Below are positions 9,125-19,732 of a stretch of DNA of 64,000 bases, in pieces; positions within the stretch are counted from its first letter, which is position 1; each line of letters begins with the position of its first letter. Location of the stretch: NCBI GenBank assembly GCA_027489035.1, contig JAIYAN010000023.1:186001-250000 (forward strand), in the 5' to 3' direction. The DNA is from Chitinophagaceae bacterium (GTDB taxonomy: Bacteria; Bacteroidota; Bacteroidia; Chitinophagales; Chitinophagaceae). Both the position numbers and the translations under genes were made by a program. The notes under the pieces are model-generated. The model was given only the letters and a program-made list of their open reading frames with translations, searched no databases and was not told the origin of the DNA.

Positions 9125-9155
9125 CAAAGGTAGGGTTGATGAGATGAATGACAAA
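9125..9155 (-). promoter_or_regulatory. Consensus Bacteroidota promoter of atpA
   Basis: On the minus strand TTTG (9155-9152), exactly 19 nt, then TACCTTTG (9132-9125) match the primary-sigma consensus TTTG-N19-TAnnTTTG perfectly. The -7 element ends 75 nt before the atpA ATG. The region from here to the M36 gene at 9415 is AT-rich, and I see no other feature in it. Confidence 0.8.
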
Positions 9156-9414
9156 AAAAGAAACAAGAAAATGTAAAAATATCTCAAACAACCAAAATAT
9201 TAGGGGAACTAATTTTGTGCAAAGACCTAATTTCAAAAAATATCGTTGAAAATTGATTTTGAAAATCAGGCCTAAAAGGTTTGATTTATCTCAAATATAA
9301 ATTTTTTAAAAAATGTTTGAATTAAAATAAACTATAACTTACGTCTCTTTTCTATTTTTTACATTAAAAACAGAAATTAGAAACAGATTTTATTATCCTA
9401 AATGATTTAATTTA

Positions 9415-12400
9415 ATGAAAAAGTTATTCGTTGTTGTAGCGCTGCTTTCAAGTTTTTTTGTAAAAGCACAAGATTTAAACAAACAAGTTGTGGTTGATTT
9501 GCTTGAAAAGAACAAAGCAAATATTGGATTGACAAGTGTAGACATTGACAACTCAATCATTTCAAATGCGTATAAAAGTCCTTCATCAGGGTTGACTTTT
9601 ATTTATTTACAACAATCGCATAATGGGTTGCCGATATTTAACCAATTAAAAACGATTGTTTTTAAAGAAGGAAATCTCGTTTCTAATGAAGGATTTCGTA
9701 TTGAAAATATAGATGCGTTGACCAAACAAATACGTGTTTTTCCATCAGTTACACCAACAGACGCGTTGATTACTGCGTTGAAAGCACATAACATTTTCAT
9801 TCCGTCGACGCTTAATGCCTCTACTGTTACTCCTGGTAGAAAGTATAATTTTGGCAAAGCAAATATTGCATCAGAAAATATTACTGCAGAATTATTATGG
9901 GTGCCTTTAAATGAAGCCAATGAAGTTAAACTTGCTTGGCAGATTTATTTGGTTCCAAAAAATACTTCAGATTATTGGATGATTAGAGTTGATGCACATG
10001 AAAACAAAATCATCAACAAAAACAATCTTACCGTTTACTGTGATTGGAAATCTAATAAAACAGAAGCAACTAAAATATGGGAAAAAACCAATTTTATTTT
10101 AGCAAATAAAGAAAATAAAAAAGTCCAATTTGATGCGCCATTTTTTGGGTTAAATGAATTTATAAATACAAGTCCATCAATTGTAAATAGCGCAACTTAT
10201 CGGGTTATTAAACTTCCCGCTGAAAGTCCAATTCATCCCGGAGGTACACCTCAATTGGTTACTAATCCATGGACTGCTGCACCAGGAAATGCAACAAGTT
10301 TAAAGTGGCATAGTACCGGAGCTGCAGACTATAATTATACGCGTGGGAATAATGTTTGGGCAAGAGAAGATAACAACGGTAGCAATATCCCGGGAAATCC
10401 AGCAACATCAACTACTTCTTCAGATCCACTGAGTTTTGATTTTGTGCCAAACTTTACTTTATCACCATCAACAAATATTGACGCGCCCAATCAGTCTTTT
10501 AACATCACAAATTTGTTTTATTGGAATAATGTTTTTCACGATGTGCTTTATCAGTATGGTTTTGATGAAGTATCTGGAAATTTTCAATCAAATAATCAAG
10601 GGCGTGGCGGAGCAGGAAACGATTATGTATTAGCGGATGCACAAGATGGAAGTGGCACAAATAACGCTAACTTTTCTACGCCTACTGATGGTTCAAGTGG
10701 GAGAATGCAAATGTATTTGTGGAATTCGGTTCCTACATTAACGGTAAACACACCGGTATCAATCGCTGGTCAATATCAAGCAATAGAAAGCAATTTTAGC
10801 ACCGCAAATAAATTAATCAATGTTGGGCCACGTACAGCACAAGTGGTATATTATAATGATAATGCAGCAGGCACTACACATGAAGCATGCTTGGGGGTTT
10901 CTACAAATGTTGTTTTAGGAAAAATTGCATTAATTGATAGGGGAAATTGCAATTTTACCATTAAAGTAAAAAATGCGCAGGATGCTGGTGCAATCGGGGT
11001 AATTATGGTTAATAATGTACAAGGTCCGCCAATTACAATGGGCGGCACGGATAATACCATTATTATTCCAGCTGTTATGATTACTTTAAATGATGGACTA
11101 ATACTCAAAAATCAATTGTCAAACAATCTAAATGTAACGTTGGCTGTTGGCCCAAGTATTGATGGAGATGTAGACAACGGAGTAATTTGTCATGAACATG
11201 CACATGGTTTAAGCACTCGTTTGACCGGCGGTCCAGGAAATTCTTCTTGCTTAGGGAATCCTGAGCAAATGGGAGAAGGATGGAGCGATTATTATGGATT
11301 GATGCTTACTCAAGATTGGGCTAATGCTAATTTGAATACAGGTTCTATTGCAAGAGGAATTGGTACTTATGTAGTAGGACAAACGCCAAGTCAAGTTGGA
11401 ATTAGATCGCAACAATATAGTACAGATTTTGATCTCAATAACAAAGCATATCTTCCTACACTCCCAACTGGAGTTCATGATGTTGGTGAAATTTGGTGTG
11501 CTACAATTTGGGATATGACTTGGAATATTATAAATCAAACAGGAATTATCAATCCAAATATTTATGATGCAAATTCAACAGGAGGAAATAACATAGCCAT
11601 GAAGCTTGTTACAGAAGGTATGAAAATTCAACCATGTAGCCCTGGTTTTATTGATGGAAGAAATGCTATTTTAAAAGCAGATTCTATATTGTATGGAGGC
11701 ATTCACACTTGCCCAATTAAGGAAGCATTTAGAAGAAGAGGTATGGGTGAAAAAGCTTCACAAGGTTCATCAGCAAGCGGAACAGATCAAGTGGCAGACT
11801 ATACACCTTTCATCAAACTATCTAAAACGCAAAGTATCAGCGAAGCGCTTGAAGGGCAAAGCATAACCTATACAAGTGTATTGAGCAGCTGTAGTCCTTT
11901 ATTGGATTATGTTTTAAGAGACACATTACCTACTAATGTAACTTATGTTTCTGGTGGTACTTATGATGCAACCAACAGGGTTGTTAGTTTTCCAGTGAAT
12001 TTTGCAGCAGCTCAAACCCAATCATTTTCATATGTTGTTTCTGTAAATACAGGAAGTTATTTTACGCCGGTTACCTTATTAGATGAACAAATAACTAGCA
12101 CTACAATTCCGACAACATTAGCAGCAAGTTCAACAACAGCCAATACTTGGACGGTTTCAAATGTTCAAAGTCAGAGTGCGCCAAATGCATTGTTTACCAA
12201 TAATGCAGCAACCACATCCGATCAAAAACTAGAGAGTACAAATGCCATTTCATTAGCAAGTGGGACATCTTCTTTCACCTTTAATCATTCATTTAATACA
12301 CAATCAAAAACAGATGGCGGCTTGGTAGAAATATCAACAAATAATGGAACTACATGGCTTGATTTAACCAACAAAATAACCAGCGGATACTATAATAGCG

Positions 12401-15129
12401 TGTTAGGAACAACGGGAGCAAATCCATTGGCAAATAGAAATGCTTGGTCCGGAAATTCGGGTGGGTTTATTAAAAGTTCGATTAACCTTAGCAGTTATGC
12501 TGGCCAATCAGTAAAATTAAGATTCAGATTTGGATCAAATTCAACAGTTGGTGGAACGGGTTGGTTTGTGGATGATATTTTGTTGAAACAAGAACCAGTT
12601 GTAAATATTCGCACTAGTTTGTTTGATGGCACAAGTACTCGTGTAAATTATTCAGACACCGTTACCAAAATTGTACAAACAGTAACTTGTACCAATGTTG
12701 CGGTAAATGCACAGCCAAATAACATTACAGCATGTGTAGGAAGTTCAGTAAGTTTCAATGTTGTTGCTAATGGCACAACGCCAATATACCAATGGCAAAT
12801 AAGCACAGATGGGGGCATTAACTTTACAGATATTTCAGGTGAAAATACTTCAACGCTCGTATTAAATGCAGTTACAAGCAATATGGAAAACTACAGATAT
12901 CGTGTACAAATCAGCAACGCTTGTCCATCAACAGCTACTTCTACAACAGCAATATTACATGTTGGATTACCAGCAGAGATTTTGAATCAACCATTAGGGG
13001 TTACGACATGTGTTGGAACGAATGCCAATTTCAGTGTTTTGGCAAATGGCAATCCAAATACTTACCAATGGCAAGTAAGTACAGACGGAGGCGTAAATTT
13101 CATTGACATATCAGGAGCTACCGCTAATGCATATACGTTAACTAATGCTACTGCTGCTCAAACAGGAAATAAGTATCGTGTGGTTATTTCAAGTTGCAGT
13201 ACTTTGCCAGTTATTTCAAATCCGGCTACACTAACCGTAAGTAATTTGGCAACCATTGCTACACAACCAACCAGCGTTAATGCTTGTAATGGTGGAAATG
13301 CAACAGTTTCTGTTTTGGCTTCTGGAAGTGAATTGGTATATCAATGGCAAGTGAGTACAGATGGCGGAATTACTTACAATGATATTTCTGGTGCAACTTC
13401 AAGTAGCTTATTGATTAGTGGAATAACCAATGCGTTTAACAATAACCAATACAGGGTAAATATCAGCAATAACTGTGCTTCAAATGTAACATCTGAATCT
13501 GCTACATTATTGGTTAGCGAACCTGCAACAATAACCAGTCAGCCCTTAAGTCAATCCATTTGCGAAGGCACCAATATTAATTTTGCTGTAACAACAGCAG
13601 GAAATAATGTTAGTTACCAATGGCAAGTAAGTACAGATGCTGGCATTAGCTTTACAAATATTACGGGAGCAACAAATGCATCATACCAATTAAACAGCGT
13701 AACACCTTCATTAAACAATAATTTATATAGAGCGGTGGTATTTAGTTGCAGTGCCGTTGGATTAAATTCAGCGACTGCATTATTGAATGTAACCAGTTTA
13801 CCTTCGATATTAACTGCGCCATCAAATACAACAGCTTGTGTAGGAAACGCTGCAGTATTTGGCATAGAAGCAACAGGCGATAATGTACAATATCAATGGC
13901 AAATGAGTACTGATGGAGGAATCACATTCAATGATATTTCAGGCGCTACAGCAGCTAGTATTACAATCAATAATGTTGGACTAAGTATGAACAATTATTT
14001 AATTAGGGTTTTATTGTCAAATACTTGTTCTGCTTCAGTTTTGTCTCCTGCTGCAACATTAACGGTTAATGCTCAAGCGTCAATTGTTTCAGATCCAGCC
14101 AACCAATCTGCTTGTCCAGGAAACACAGCCTCTTTTAGCGCAGTAGCAACAGGACCAGATTTAAGTTACCAATGGCAAATAAGTACTGATGGAGGAACAA
14201 CATTCAATGATATTTCTGGAGCTTCTTCATCAAGTTTAAACATTACTAATGTTACAGCATCAATGAATAACAATCAATACCGTGTGAAATTATCAACGAG
14301 TTGTTCGGTGTCTTCAATATCAACAAATTCGGCAGTTTTAACGGTTTTGCCTCAAGCAAATATTTTGAGCAATCCTTCAAATATTTCTGCTTGTGCAGGT
14401 TCAGATGCGACCTTTAGCATTTCAGCGGAGGGAACGAATGTTCAATACCAATGGCAAGTAAGTACAGATAACGGTGTTAGCTATACGAACATTAGTGGGG
14501 CTACAAACAATACGTTATTATTGTCTGCAATTACAACTAACATGAACAACAACAAGTACAGGGCAATAGTATCTGCTAATCCTTGTGGAAACGTTAGTAC
14601 AACAGCAACATTAAACATTTCAGCTTCACCAATTGTATCCATTCAAGCATCTCCGTATAAAAATCTATTCCCTGGGCTATCTACAACATTAACAGCAAGT
14701 TCAGTTCCAGCAAGTACTTCATTTAATTGGTTTAAAAATGGAAATTTAATTTCTGGAGTAACCGGCAATACATTGACAGTTGATTTTGAAGGCAGGGGAA
14801 GCTACACAGCAAAGGCATTATCTGAGTGTAATAACATTTCGAATACATTGATAATTGGAGATTCTGCAACGAGCAATATGTTTATTTATCCTAATCCAAA
14901 TAATGGACAGTTTTATATACAATTTTTTGGGAGAGGTCAAAGTCAATCTGGAAAAATTACGATATATGATTCAAAAGGAGCAAAGGTTATTTCGCAAGCA
15001 TTCAATTTGACTACCAACTATGAAAAGATTGAAGTGATTGCTAAAAAATTAGCGGCCGGAACGTATATGATAATGGTTAATGATAGTAAAGGGAATAAAA
15101 TTAATTCTGGAAAACTAATCAAGTTATAA
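9415..15129 (+). CDS. Secreted M36 (fungalysin-type) metallopeptidase with PA domain, seven Ig-like repeats and T9SS signal
   Basis: A 1904-aa exported protease. Order: signal peptide (1-19, ending VKAQ); FTP-like propeptide to about 200; M36 catalytic domain with zinc ligands His593 and His597 (HEHAHG) and Glu621 (MGEGWSD); a PA domain inserted at about 445-580, directly before the zinc motif; a DUF11-like segment near 800-900 (LPTNVTYVSGGTYDA); a MAM/jelly-roll-like domain to about 1060 (GWFVDDI); seven Ig-like repeats of roughly 85-90 aa, each with YQWQxSTDxG and DISGA-type motifs and a conserved Cys pair; one divergent repeat (FNWFKNG); and a type A T9SS sorting domain starting at IYPNPNNGQF. 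It is the tandem paralogue of the next gene. Confidence 0.93.
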   Translation: MKKLFVVVALLSSFFVKAQDLNKQVVVDLLEKNKANIGLTSVDIDNSIISNAYKSPSSGLTFIYLQQSHNGLPIFNQLKTIVFKEGNLVSNEGFRIENIDALTKQIRVFPSVTPTDALITALKAHNIFIPSTLNASTVTPGRKYNFGKANIASENITAELLWVPLNEANEVKLAWQIYLVPKNTSDYWMIRVDAHENKIINKNNLTVYCDWKSNKTEATKIWEKTNFILANKENKKVQFDAPFFGLNEFINTSPSIVNSATYRVIKLPAESPIHPGGTPQLVTNPWTAAPGNATSLKWHSTGAADYNYTRGNNVWAREDNNGSNIPGNPATSTTSSDPLSFDFVPNFTLSPSTNIDAPNQSFNITNLFYWNNVFHDVLYQYGFDEVSGNFQSNNQGRGGAGNDYVLADAQDGSGTNNANFSTPTDGSSGRMQMYLWNSVPTLTVNTPVSIAGQYQAIESNFSTANKLINVGPRTAQVVYYNDNAAGTTHEACLGVSTNVVLGKIALIDRGNCNFTIKVKNAQDAGAIGVIMVNNVQGPPITMGGTDNTIIIPAVMITLNDGLILKNQLSNNLNVTLAVGPSIDGDVDNGVICHEHAHGLSTRLTGGPGNSSCLGNPEQMGEGWSDYYGLMLTQDWANANLNTGSIARGIGTYVVGQTPSQVGIRSQQYSTDFDLNNKAYLPTLPTGVHDVGEIWCATIWDMTWNIINQTGIINPNIYDANSTGGNNIAMKLVTEGMKIQPCSPGFIDGRNAILKADSILYGGIHTCPIKEAFRRRGMGEKASQGSSASGTDQVADYTPFIKLSKTQSISEALEGQSITYTSVLSSCSPLLDYVLRDTLPTNVTYVSGGTYDATNRVVSFPVNFAAAQTQSFSYVVSVNTGSYFTPVTLLDEQITSTTIPTTLAASSTTANTWTVSNVQSQSAPNALFTNNAATTSDQKLESTNAISLASGTSSFTFNHSFNTQSKTDGGLVEISTNNGTTWLDLTNKITSGYYNSVLGTTGANPLANRNAWSGNSGGFIKSSINLSSYAGQSVKLRFRFGSNSTVGGTGWFVDDILLKQEPVVNIRTSLFDGTSTRVNYSDTVTKIVQTVTCTNVAVNAQPNNITACVGSSVSFNVVANGTTPIYQWQISTDGGINFTDISGENTSTLVLNAVTSNMENYRYRVQISNACPSTATSTTAILHVGLPAEILNQPLGVTTCVGTNANFSVLANGNPNTYQWQVSTDGGVNFIDISGATANAYTLTNATAAQTGNKYRVVISSCSTLPVISNPATLTVSNLATIATQPTSVNACNGGNATVSVLASGSELVYQWQVSTDGGITYNDISGATSSSLLISGITNAFNNNQYRVNISNNCASNVTSESATLLVSEPATITSQPLSQSICEGTNINFAVTTAGNNVSYQWQVSTDAGISFTNITGATNASYQLNSVTPSLNNNLYRAVVFSCSAVGLNSATALLNVTSLPSILTAPSNTTACVGNAAVFGIEATGDNVQYQWQMSTDGGITFNDISGATAASITINNVGLSMNNYLIRVLLSNTCSASVLSPAATLTVNAQASIVSDPANQSACPGNTASFSAVATGPDLSYQWQISTDGGTTFNDISGASSSSLNITNVTASMNNNQYRVKLSTSCSVSSISTNSAVLTVLPQANILSNPSNISACAGSDATFSISAEGTNVQYQWQVSTDNGVSYTNISGATNNTLLLSAITTNMNNNKYRAIVSANPCGNVSTTATLNISASPIVSIQASPYKNLFPGLSTTLTASSVPASTSFNWFKNGNLISGVTGNTLTVDFEGRGSYTAKALSECNNISNTLIIGDSATSNMFIYPNPNNGQFYIQFFGRGQSQSGKITIYDSKGAKVISQAFNLTTNYEKIEVIAKKLAAGTYMIMVNDSKGNKINSGKLIKL

Positions 15130-15150
15130 AAAAATACATTTGAAATTGTT

Positions 15151-15179
15151 AAGGGTCTCCTCATCGGGACCCTTTTTTT
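15151..15179 (+). terminator. Terminator between the two M36 genes
   Basis: AAGGGTC pairs with GACCCTT (extended by two further pairs, one of them a wobble), followed by a run of seven T. It starts 22 nt after the stop of the first M36 gene, so the paralogues are probably transcribed separately. Confidence 0.8.
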
Positions 15180-15256
15180 ATTAAACAGGCGGGAGTTAGT
15201 GACAAAAAAGATGTATTTTACGTCGCGATTTTACAAACCAAAATCGAATATTTTAT

Positions 15257-18200
15257 ATGAAAAAAATTCTACTCGTTATTTTTTCTGTTTTATCTATTAT
15301 CACAACTTTTGCTCAGAATATTTCTCAAGCTGATGCAATGAAATTGCTACAACAAAATAGCATTGAGCTTGGATTAAATACAGCTGATTTAAATAACTCA
15401 ATCATTAGTGATGCTTACAACAACAATTATTCAAATCTGCAAATGATTTATGTTCAACAGTCGCATTTGGGTTTGCCAATTTACAATCAAATACAAACGT
15501 TGGCATTTAAAACAGGAAAATTGGTTTCTAAAACAGGAAGTAGAATTTCAGGAATAGAAAAAAGAACGCTTGGCAATAATGGAATCCCTTCAATTGATGC
15601 AACATCTGCAGTTTTATCTGCAATGTCTGATCGTAAGTTATCAACCTCAAGAAATCTTGAAATCATCAAGGTTGAAAAAAATGGCCATAAAGTTTTCTTT
15701 GACAAAATGAATGTATCAAGAGAAAATATAACTGCTGAATTGGTTTGGGTTCCAATTGAAGAAGGTAAAAAAATAGTGCTATGTTGGCAAGTTTATTTGA
15801 TCCCAACAAACGCTTCTGATTATTGGATGATTCGCGTAAATGCAAATGATAATTCGATTGTAGGTATAGATAATTATACCGTTACTTGTAATTGGGGTGA
15901 ACCAGAAATCGGGTTTTTACATTTACATGATCACTCTAAAAATGAAGTTATTTCACTTGATAATGTTTCACCAACTTTTTCACAAAATCAAATTTTAGAA
16001 AACAGTCCAAGTATTGTAAATAATGCTACTTACCGAGTTATTCCTTATCCTGCAGAAAGCCCACAACATAATGGTGGTGCACATGCTGTGGTAACTAACC
16101 CATGGACATTAACGCCTGGAAATGCAACCACTTTAAAATGGCATAATAATGGTACATTGGATTTTAATTATACTAGAGGAAACAATGTTTGGGCACAAGA
16201 AGATAGAAATGGTAATAATGGAACGGGTATTCCGGCTACATCAACTACGCAAACTGAGCCATTAAGTTTTGAATTTACACCAAATTTCACCGTTACACCA
16301 ACGCAAATTTCTCCAGTTCAAAATCAGCAATTTAATATCACCAATTTATTTTATTGGAATAACATTATTCATGATTTAAGTTATCAATATGGGTTTGATG
16401 AAGTATCTGGAAATTTCCAAGCGTCTAACCTTGGACGTGGTGGTGCTCAAAATGATTTTGTGTTAGCAGATGCACAGGATGGCTCTGGAACAAACAATGC
16501 TAATTTTGCTACGCCTCCAGATGGTGGAAGTGGAAGAATGCAAATGTATCTTTGGGGAAATGGTATTCAAAAAGATGGCGATGTAGATAATGGCATCATC
16601 AGTCACGAATTTGCACATGGTATTTCAAATCGTTTAACTGGTGGACCTGCACAAGCTGGATGTTTACAAAACGCAGAACAAATGGGTGAAGGCTGGAGTG
16701 ATTATTATAGTTTAATGTTTACACAAAACTGGGCAACATCTACTTTGACCACAGGATTCAGTTCGCCAAGGTCAATAGGTACATATGCTTCCGGACAATC
16801 GGCAGCTTCTTTAGGCATTCGTTCGCAGCGTTATTGTACCAATTTTAATGTTAATAATAAAGTATATGCTGCTACAATTTCTTCTGCAGTTCATGATAGA
16901 GGTGAAATTTGGTGTGCTGCGCTTTGGGATATGACATGGAATATTATTAATCAAGTAGGGTTCATTAATCCTAATTTATTTGATACCACGAATCAAGGGG
17001 GTAACAGCATTGCATTACGTTTGGTAACAGAGGGTATGAAGTTACAGCCTTGTAGTCCTGGCTTTATTGACGCAAGAAATGCAATATTACAAGCCGATCA
17101 AATTTTATATGGTGGGGCACATTTATGTGCAATTTGGGAAGCTTTCAGAAGAAGAGGGATGGGTGCTTTCGCTTCGCAAGGTTCATCTGGAAGTGTAACT
17201 GATCAGGTAGCAGACTTCACGGTTGGAACAGCAACATTAAGATTAACACAAAGTGTGCAACAAGTTTTGGAAGGCGATAATGTTACGTACACCAACACAA
17301 TAACTACAGATAATTGTGGTGGAATTACCAATTTCTTACTTACAGATACTTTGCCAACAAACGTAACGTATATAAGCGGCGGAACCTATAATGCAGCGAA
17401 TCGTGTGGTGAGCTTTATCGTAACACAAGCAGCCGGTCAATCACAACAGTATTCATTTACCGTAAGAACAAATCCAGGAAGCTATTTCCCAACGGTAAGT
17501 TTATTAGAAGATTCAGCAAATGGTCCTGGAACCTCACCATATTGGACAACAACTTCTACAACAGCTGGAAACTGGATTGTTTCAAATGCAAGAAGTTTTA
17601 GTCCTACTAAATCATATTTTTCAACTAATCTTGATATTCAATCTGATCAATCATTGGTATTGACAAACCCAATTGCGCTAGGTGCAACACCGCCACCATT
17701 AACATTCCGTCATTGGTATAATTGCGAAAGCACGTATGATGGGGGTGTACTTGAAGCAAGTACAGACGGAGGTGCAACTTGGAATGATATGCAACCAAAT
17801 TTCTTAAGTGGCGGATATATTGCTACTATGGATGCAACGACACTATTAAACGGAAGAAGAGCATGGTCTGGAAGTAGTGATAATAAATTTATCAAAACAA
17901 AAGTTAATCTAACTCCATACGCCAACCAGAATATCAAAATCAGATTTAGATTTACTACAGATGTAGGAACAAATTTGGAAGGATGGTATGTTGATGATAT
18001 CGCCTTTAAAAATCAAGCAGTTGTAGAAATTCAAAGTAATTTGTTTGGAAGCAATGGCACTCGTGTAGCCATCACCGATACGTTTACCATCATCAATCCA
18101 CAAAATACTTGTGTGGCTGCAGCTGTTGGAACGCCACCATCAGACGTAACGGCATGTGTTGGCGGAGACATAACATTTACTCCAGCAATTACAGGTACCA

Positions 18201-19732
18201 ATCCAACTTACCAATGGCAAGTGAGTAATGATGGTGGTTTGACGTTTAATGATATCAGTGGTGCAACAAGTGCAACATATACAATAAATAATGTTGGGTT
18301 AAGTTTAAGCAACAACAAATACAGGGTTATAGTAACCAATGATTGTCCATCAACAGCTACTTCTTTAGCGGCAACATTAACCGTAACAACGCCTCCAACA
18401 ATAGTATCAGAGCCTGTTTCTCAAACTATTTGTGCAGGTGGAAATGTAACATTTAATGCACAAACGTCTGGAACTGTTCAAAGTTATCAATGGCAAGTAA
18501 GTGAAGATGGTGGAACAACGTTTACAAATATTCAAGGTGCAAATAGTACAACATTAAATCTAACCAATGTTACTTCATCAATGAACAATCAATTATTTCA
18601 TTTAAATATATTGGGATGTGGTACTACACCTATAGTTACTTCGAATGTTGTTTTAACAGTTAACTCAACAGCTACAATAGTTTCACAACCATCTAATGCT
18701 AACATTTGCTTAGGAAATAATGCAAGTTTTAATGCAATCGTTTCTGGAACGAACTTAACTTACCAATGGCAAATGAGTACTGATGGCGGTGTAAGTTTTA
18801 CAGATATTTCAGGCGAAACAAATGCAACTCTTTCAATAAATAATGTTACAAATGCCATGAACAATTATCAATATCATGTAATTGTAAATAGCACAACTTG
18901 TCCGAGTGCAATAACTTCAACCAATGCTGTATTAACAATAAATAACGGGCCTTCAATTAATGCTCAACCAACTAGTTCAGCAGTTTGTGTAGGCAAAAAT
19001 GTGACTATTTCAGCATCTTCAAATGATCCAAACATTACTTATCAATGGCAAGTGAGTACTGATGGCGGTACAGTGTTTAACAATATTTCGGGCGAAACCA
19101 ACAGCAGCATCGTTTTAAACAATCTAACTTTTTCGATGAACAATAATAAATACAGGGTGGTAATAACAAATGTATGTACTAGTGTTAATTCAAATGTTGC
19201 TACAATTACGGTAAATCAATTGCCACTGATTTCTATAACAGCTTCCCCTTCTACTGTTATTTTCCCTGGACAAAATATTAATTTAACAGCAAATGTAAAT
19301 TCTAGTGTTAATACGTACAATTGGTACAATAATGGAACACTGTTAACAGGACAAAATTCAAGTACAATAAATGTCACGTCTGCTTCTTTAGGTAATTACA
19401 GTGTTTCTGTAGTTGATTTAAATGGTTGTGTAAACAGTTCAGAAAACATCAATGTTAGAGATACTATTTTAACGTACACATTTATTTTCCCAAATCCTAA
19501 CAATGGTAAGTTTAAAGTAAGATTTGAGGGAGTTCCTTATAATGCTTTACCAAGATTTATTACAATTTACGATACAAAAGGAGCAAGAGTATACAAGCAA
19601 TCATTTATCCTTACTGCATCTTATCAAATCATGGATGTGGATGCTTCTCATTTGAGTTCGGGTGTTTATGCTTTGGCACTTACGGATGCTAATGGAGAGA
19701 TTTTGGAAACTGGGAAGGTGGTTATACAGTAG
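15257..19732 (+). CDS. Secreted M36 (fungalysin-type) metallopeptidase with four Ig-like repeats and T9SS signal
   Basis: A 1491-aa paralogue of the preceding gene. It has a signal peptide (1-20, ITTFAQ), propeptide to about 210, and catalytic domain with His450 and His454 (HEFAHG) and Glu478 (MGEGWSD). It lacks the PA domain: MQMYLW is followed after only a few residues by DGDVDNG. The same DUF11-like and MAM-like segments follow (GWYVDDI near 915), then four YQWQ-type Ig-like repeats, one divergent repeat (YNWYNNG) and a T9SS type A sorting domain from FPNPNNGKF to the end. Likely role: degradation of extracellular protein. Substrate cannot be inferred. Confidence 0.93.
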   Translation: MKKILLVIFSVLSIITTFAQNISQADAMKLLQQNSIELGLNTADLNNSIISDAYNNNYSNLQMIYVQQSHLGLPIYNQIQTLAFKTGKLVSKTGSRISGIEKRTLGNNGIPSIDATSAVLSAMSDRKLSTSRNLEIIKVEKNGHKVFFDKMNVSRENITAELVWVPIEEGKKIVLCWQVYLIPTNASDYWMIRVNANDNSIVGIDNYTVTCNWGEPEIGFLHLHDHSKNEVISLDNVSPTFSQNQILENSPSIVNNATYRVIPYPAESPQHNGGAHAVVTNPWTLTPGNATTLKWHNNGTLDFNYTRGNNVWAQEDRNGNNGTGIPATSTTQTEPLSFEFTPNFTVTPTQISPVQNQQFNITNLFYWNNIIHDLSYQYGFDEVSGNFQASNLGRGGAQNDFVLADAQDGSGTNNANFATPPDGGSGRMQMYLWGNGIQKDGDVDNGIISHEFAHGISNRLTGGPAQAGCLQNAEQMGEGWSDYYSLMFTQNWATSTLTTGFSSPRSIGTYASGQSAASLGIRSQRYCTNFNVNNKVYAATISSAVHDRGEIWCAALWDMTWNIINQVGFINPNLFDTTNQGGNSIALRLVTEGMKLQPCSPGFIDARNAILQADQILYGGAHLCAIWEAFRRRGMGAFASQGSSGSVTDQVADFTVGTATLRLTQSVQQVLEGDNVTYTNTITTDNCGGITNFLLTDTLPTNVTYISGGTYNAANRVVSFIVTQAAGQSQQYSFTVRTNPGSYFPTVSLLEDSANGPGTSPYWTTTSTTAGNWIVSNARSFSPTKSYFSTNLDIQSDQSLVLTNPIALGATPPPLTFRHWYNCESTYDGGVLEASTDGGATWNDMQPNFLSGGYIATMDATTLLNGRRAWSGSSDNKFIKTKVNLTPYANQNIKIRFRFTTDVGTNLEGWYVDDIAFKNQAVVEIQSNLFGSNGTRVAITDTFTIINPQNTCVAAAVGTPPSDVTACVGGDITFTPAITGTNPTYQWQVSNDGGLTFNDISGATSATYTINNVGLSLSNNKYRVIVTNDCPSTATSLAATLTVTTPPTIVSEPVSQTICAGGNVTFNAQTSGTVQSYQWQVSEDGGTTFTNIQGANSTTLNLTNVTSSMNNQLFHLNILGCGTTPIVTSNVVLTVNSTATIVSQPSNANICLGNNASFNAIVSGTNLTYQWQMSTDGGVSFTDISGETNATLSINNVTNAMNNYQYHVIVNSTTCPSAITSTNAVLTINNGPSINAQPTSSAVCVGKNVTISASSNDPNITYQWQVSTDGGTVFNNISGETNSSIVLNNLTFSMNNNKYRVVITNVCTSVNSNVATITVNQLPLISITASPSTVIFPGQNINLTANVNSSVNTYNWYNNGTLLTGQNSSTINVTSASLGNYSVSVVDLNGCVNSSENINVRDTILTYTFIFPNPNNGKFKVRFEGVPYNALPRFITIYDTKGARVYKQSFILTASYQIMDVDASHLSSGVYALALTDANGEILETGKVVIQ

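Noticed and set aside
9050-9187. In-frame N-terminal extension of atpA that looks like a signal peptide
   Set aside because: It spans the consensus promoter of atpA, and the family start ([13 protein letters not shown]) lies at 9049.
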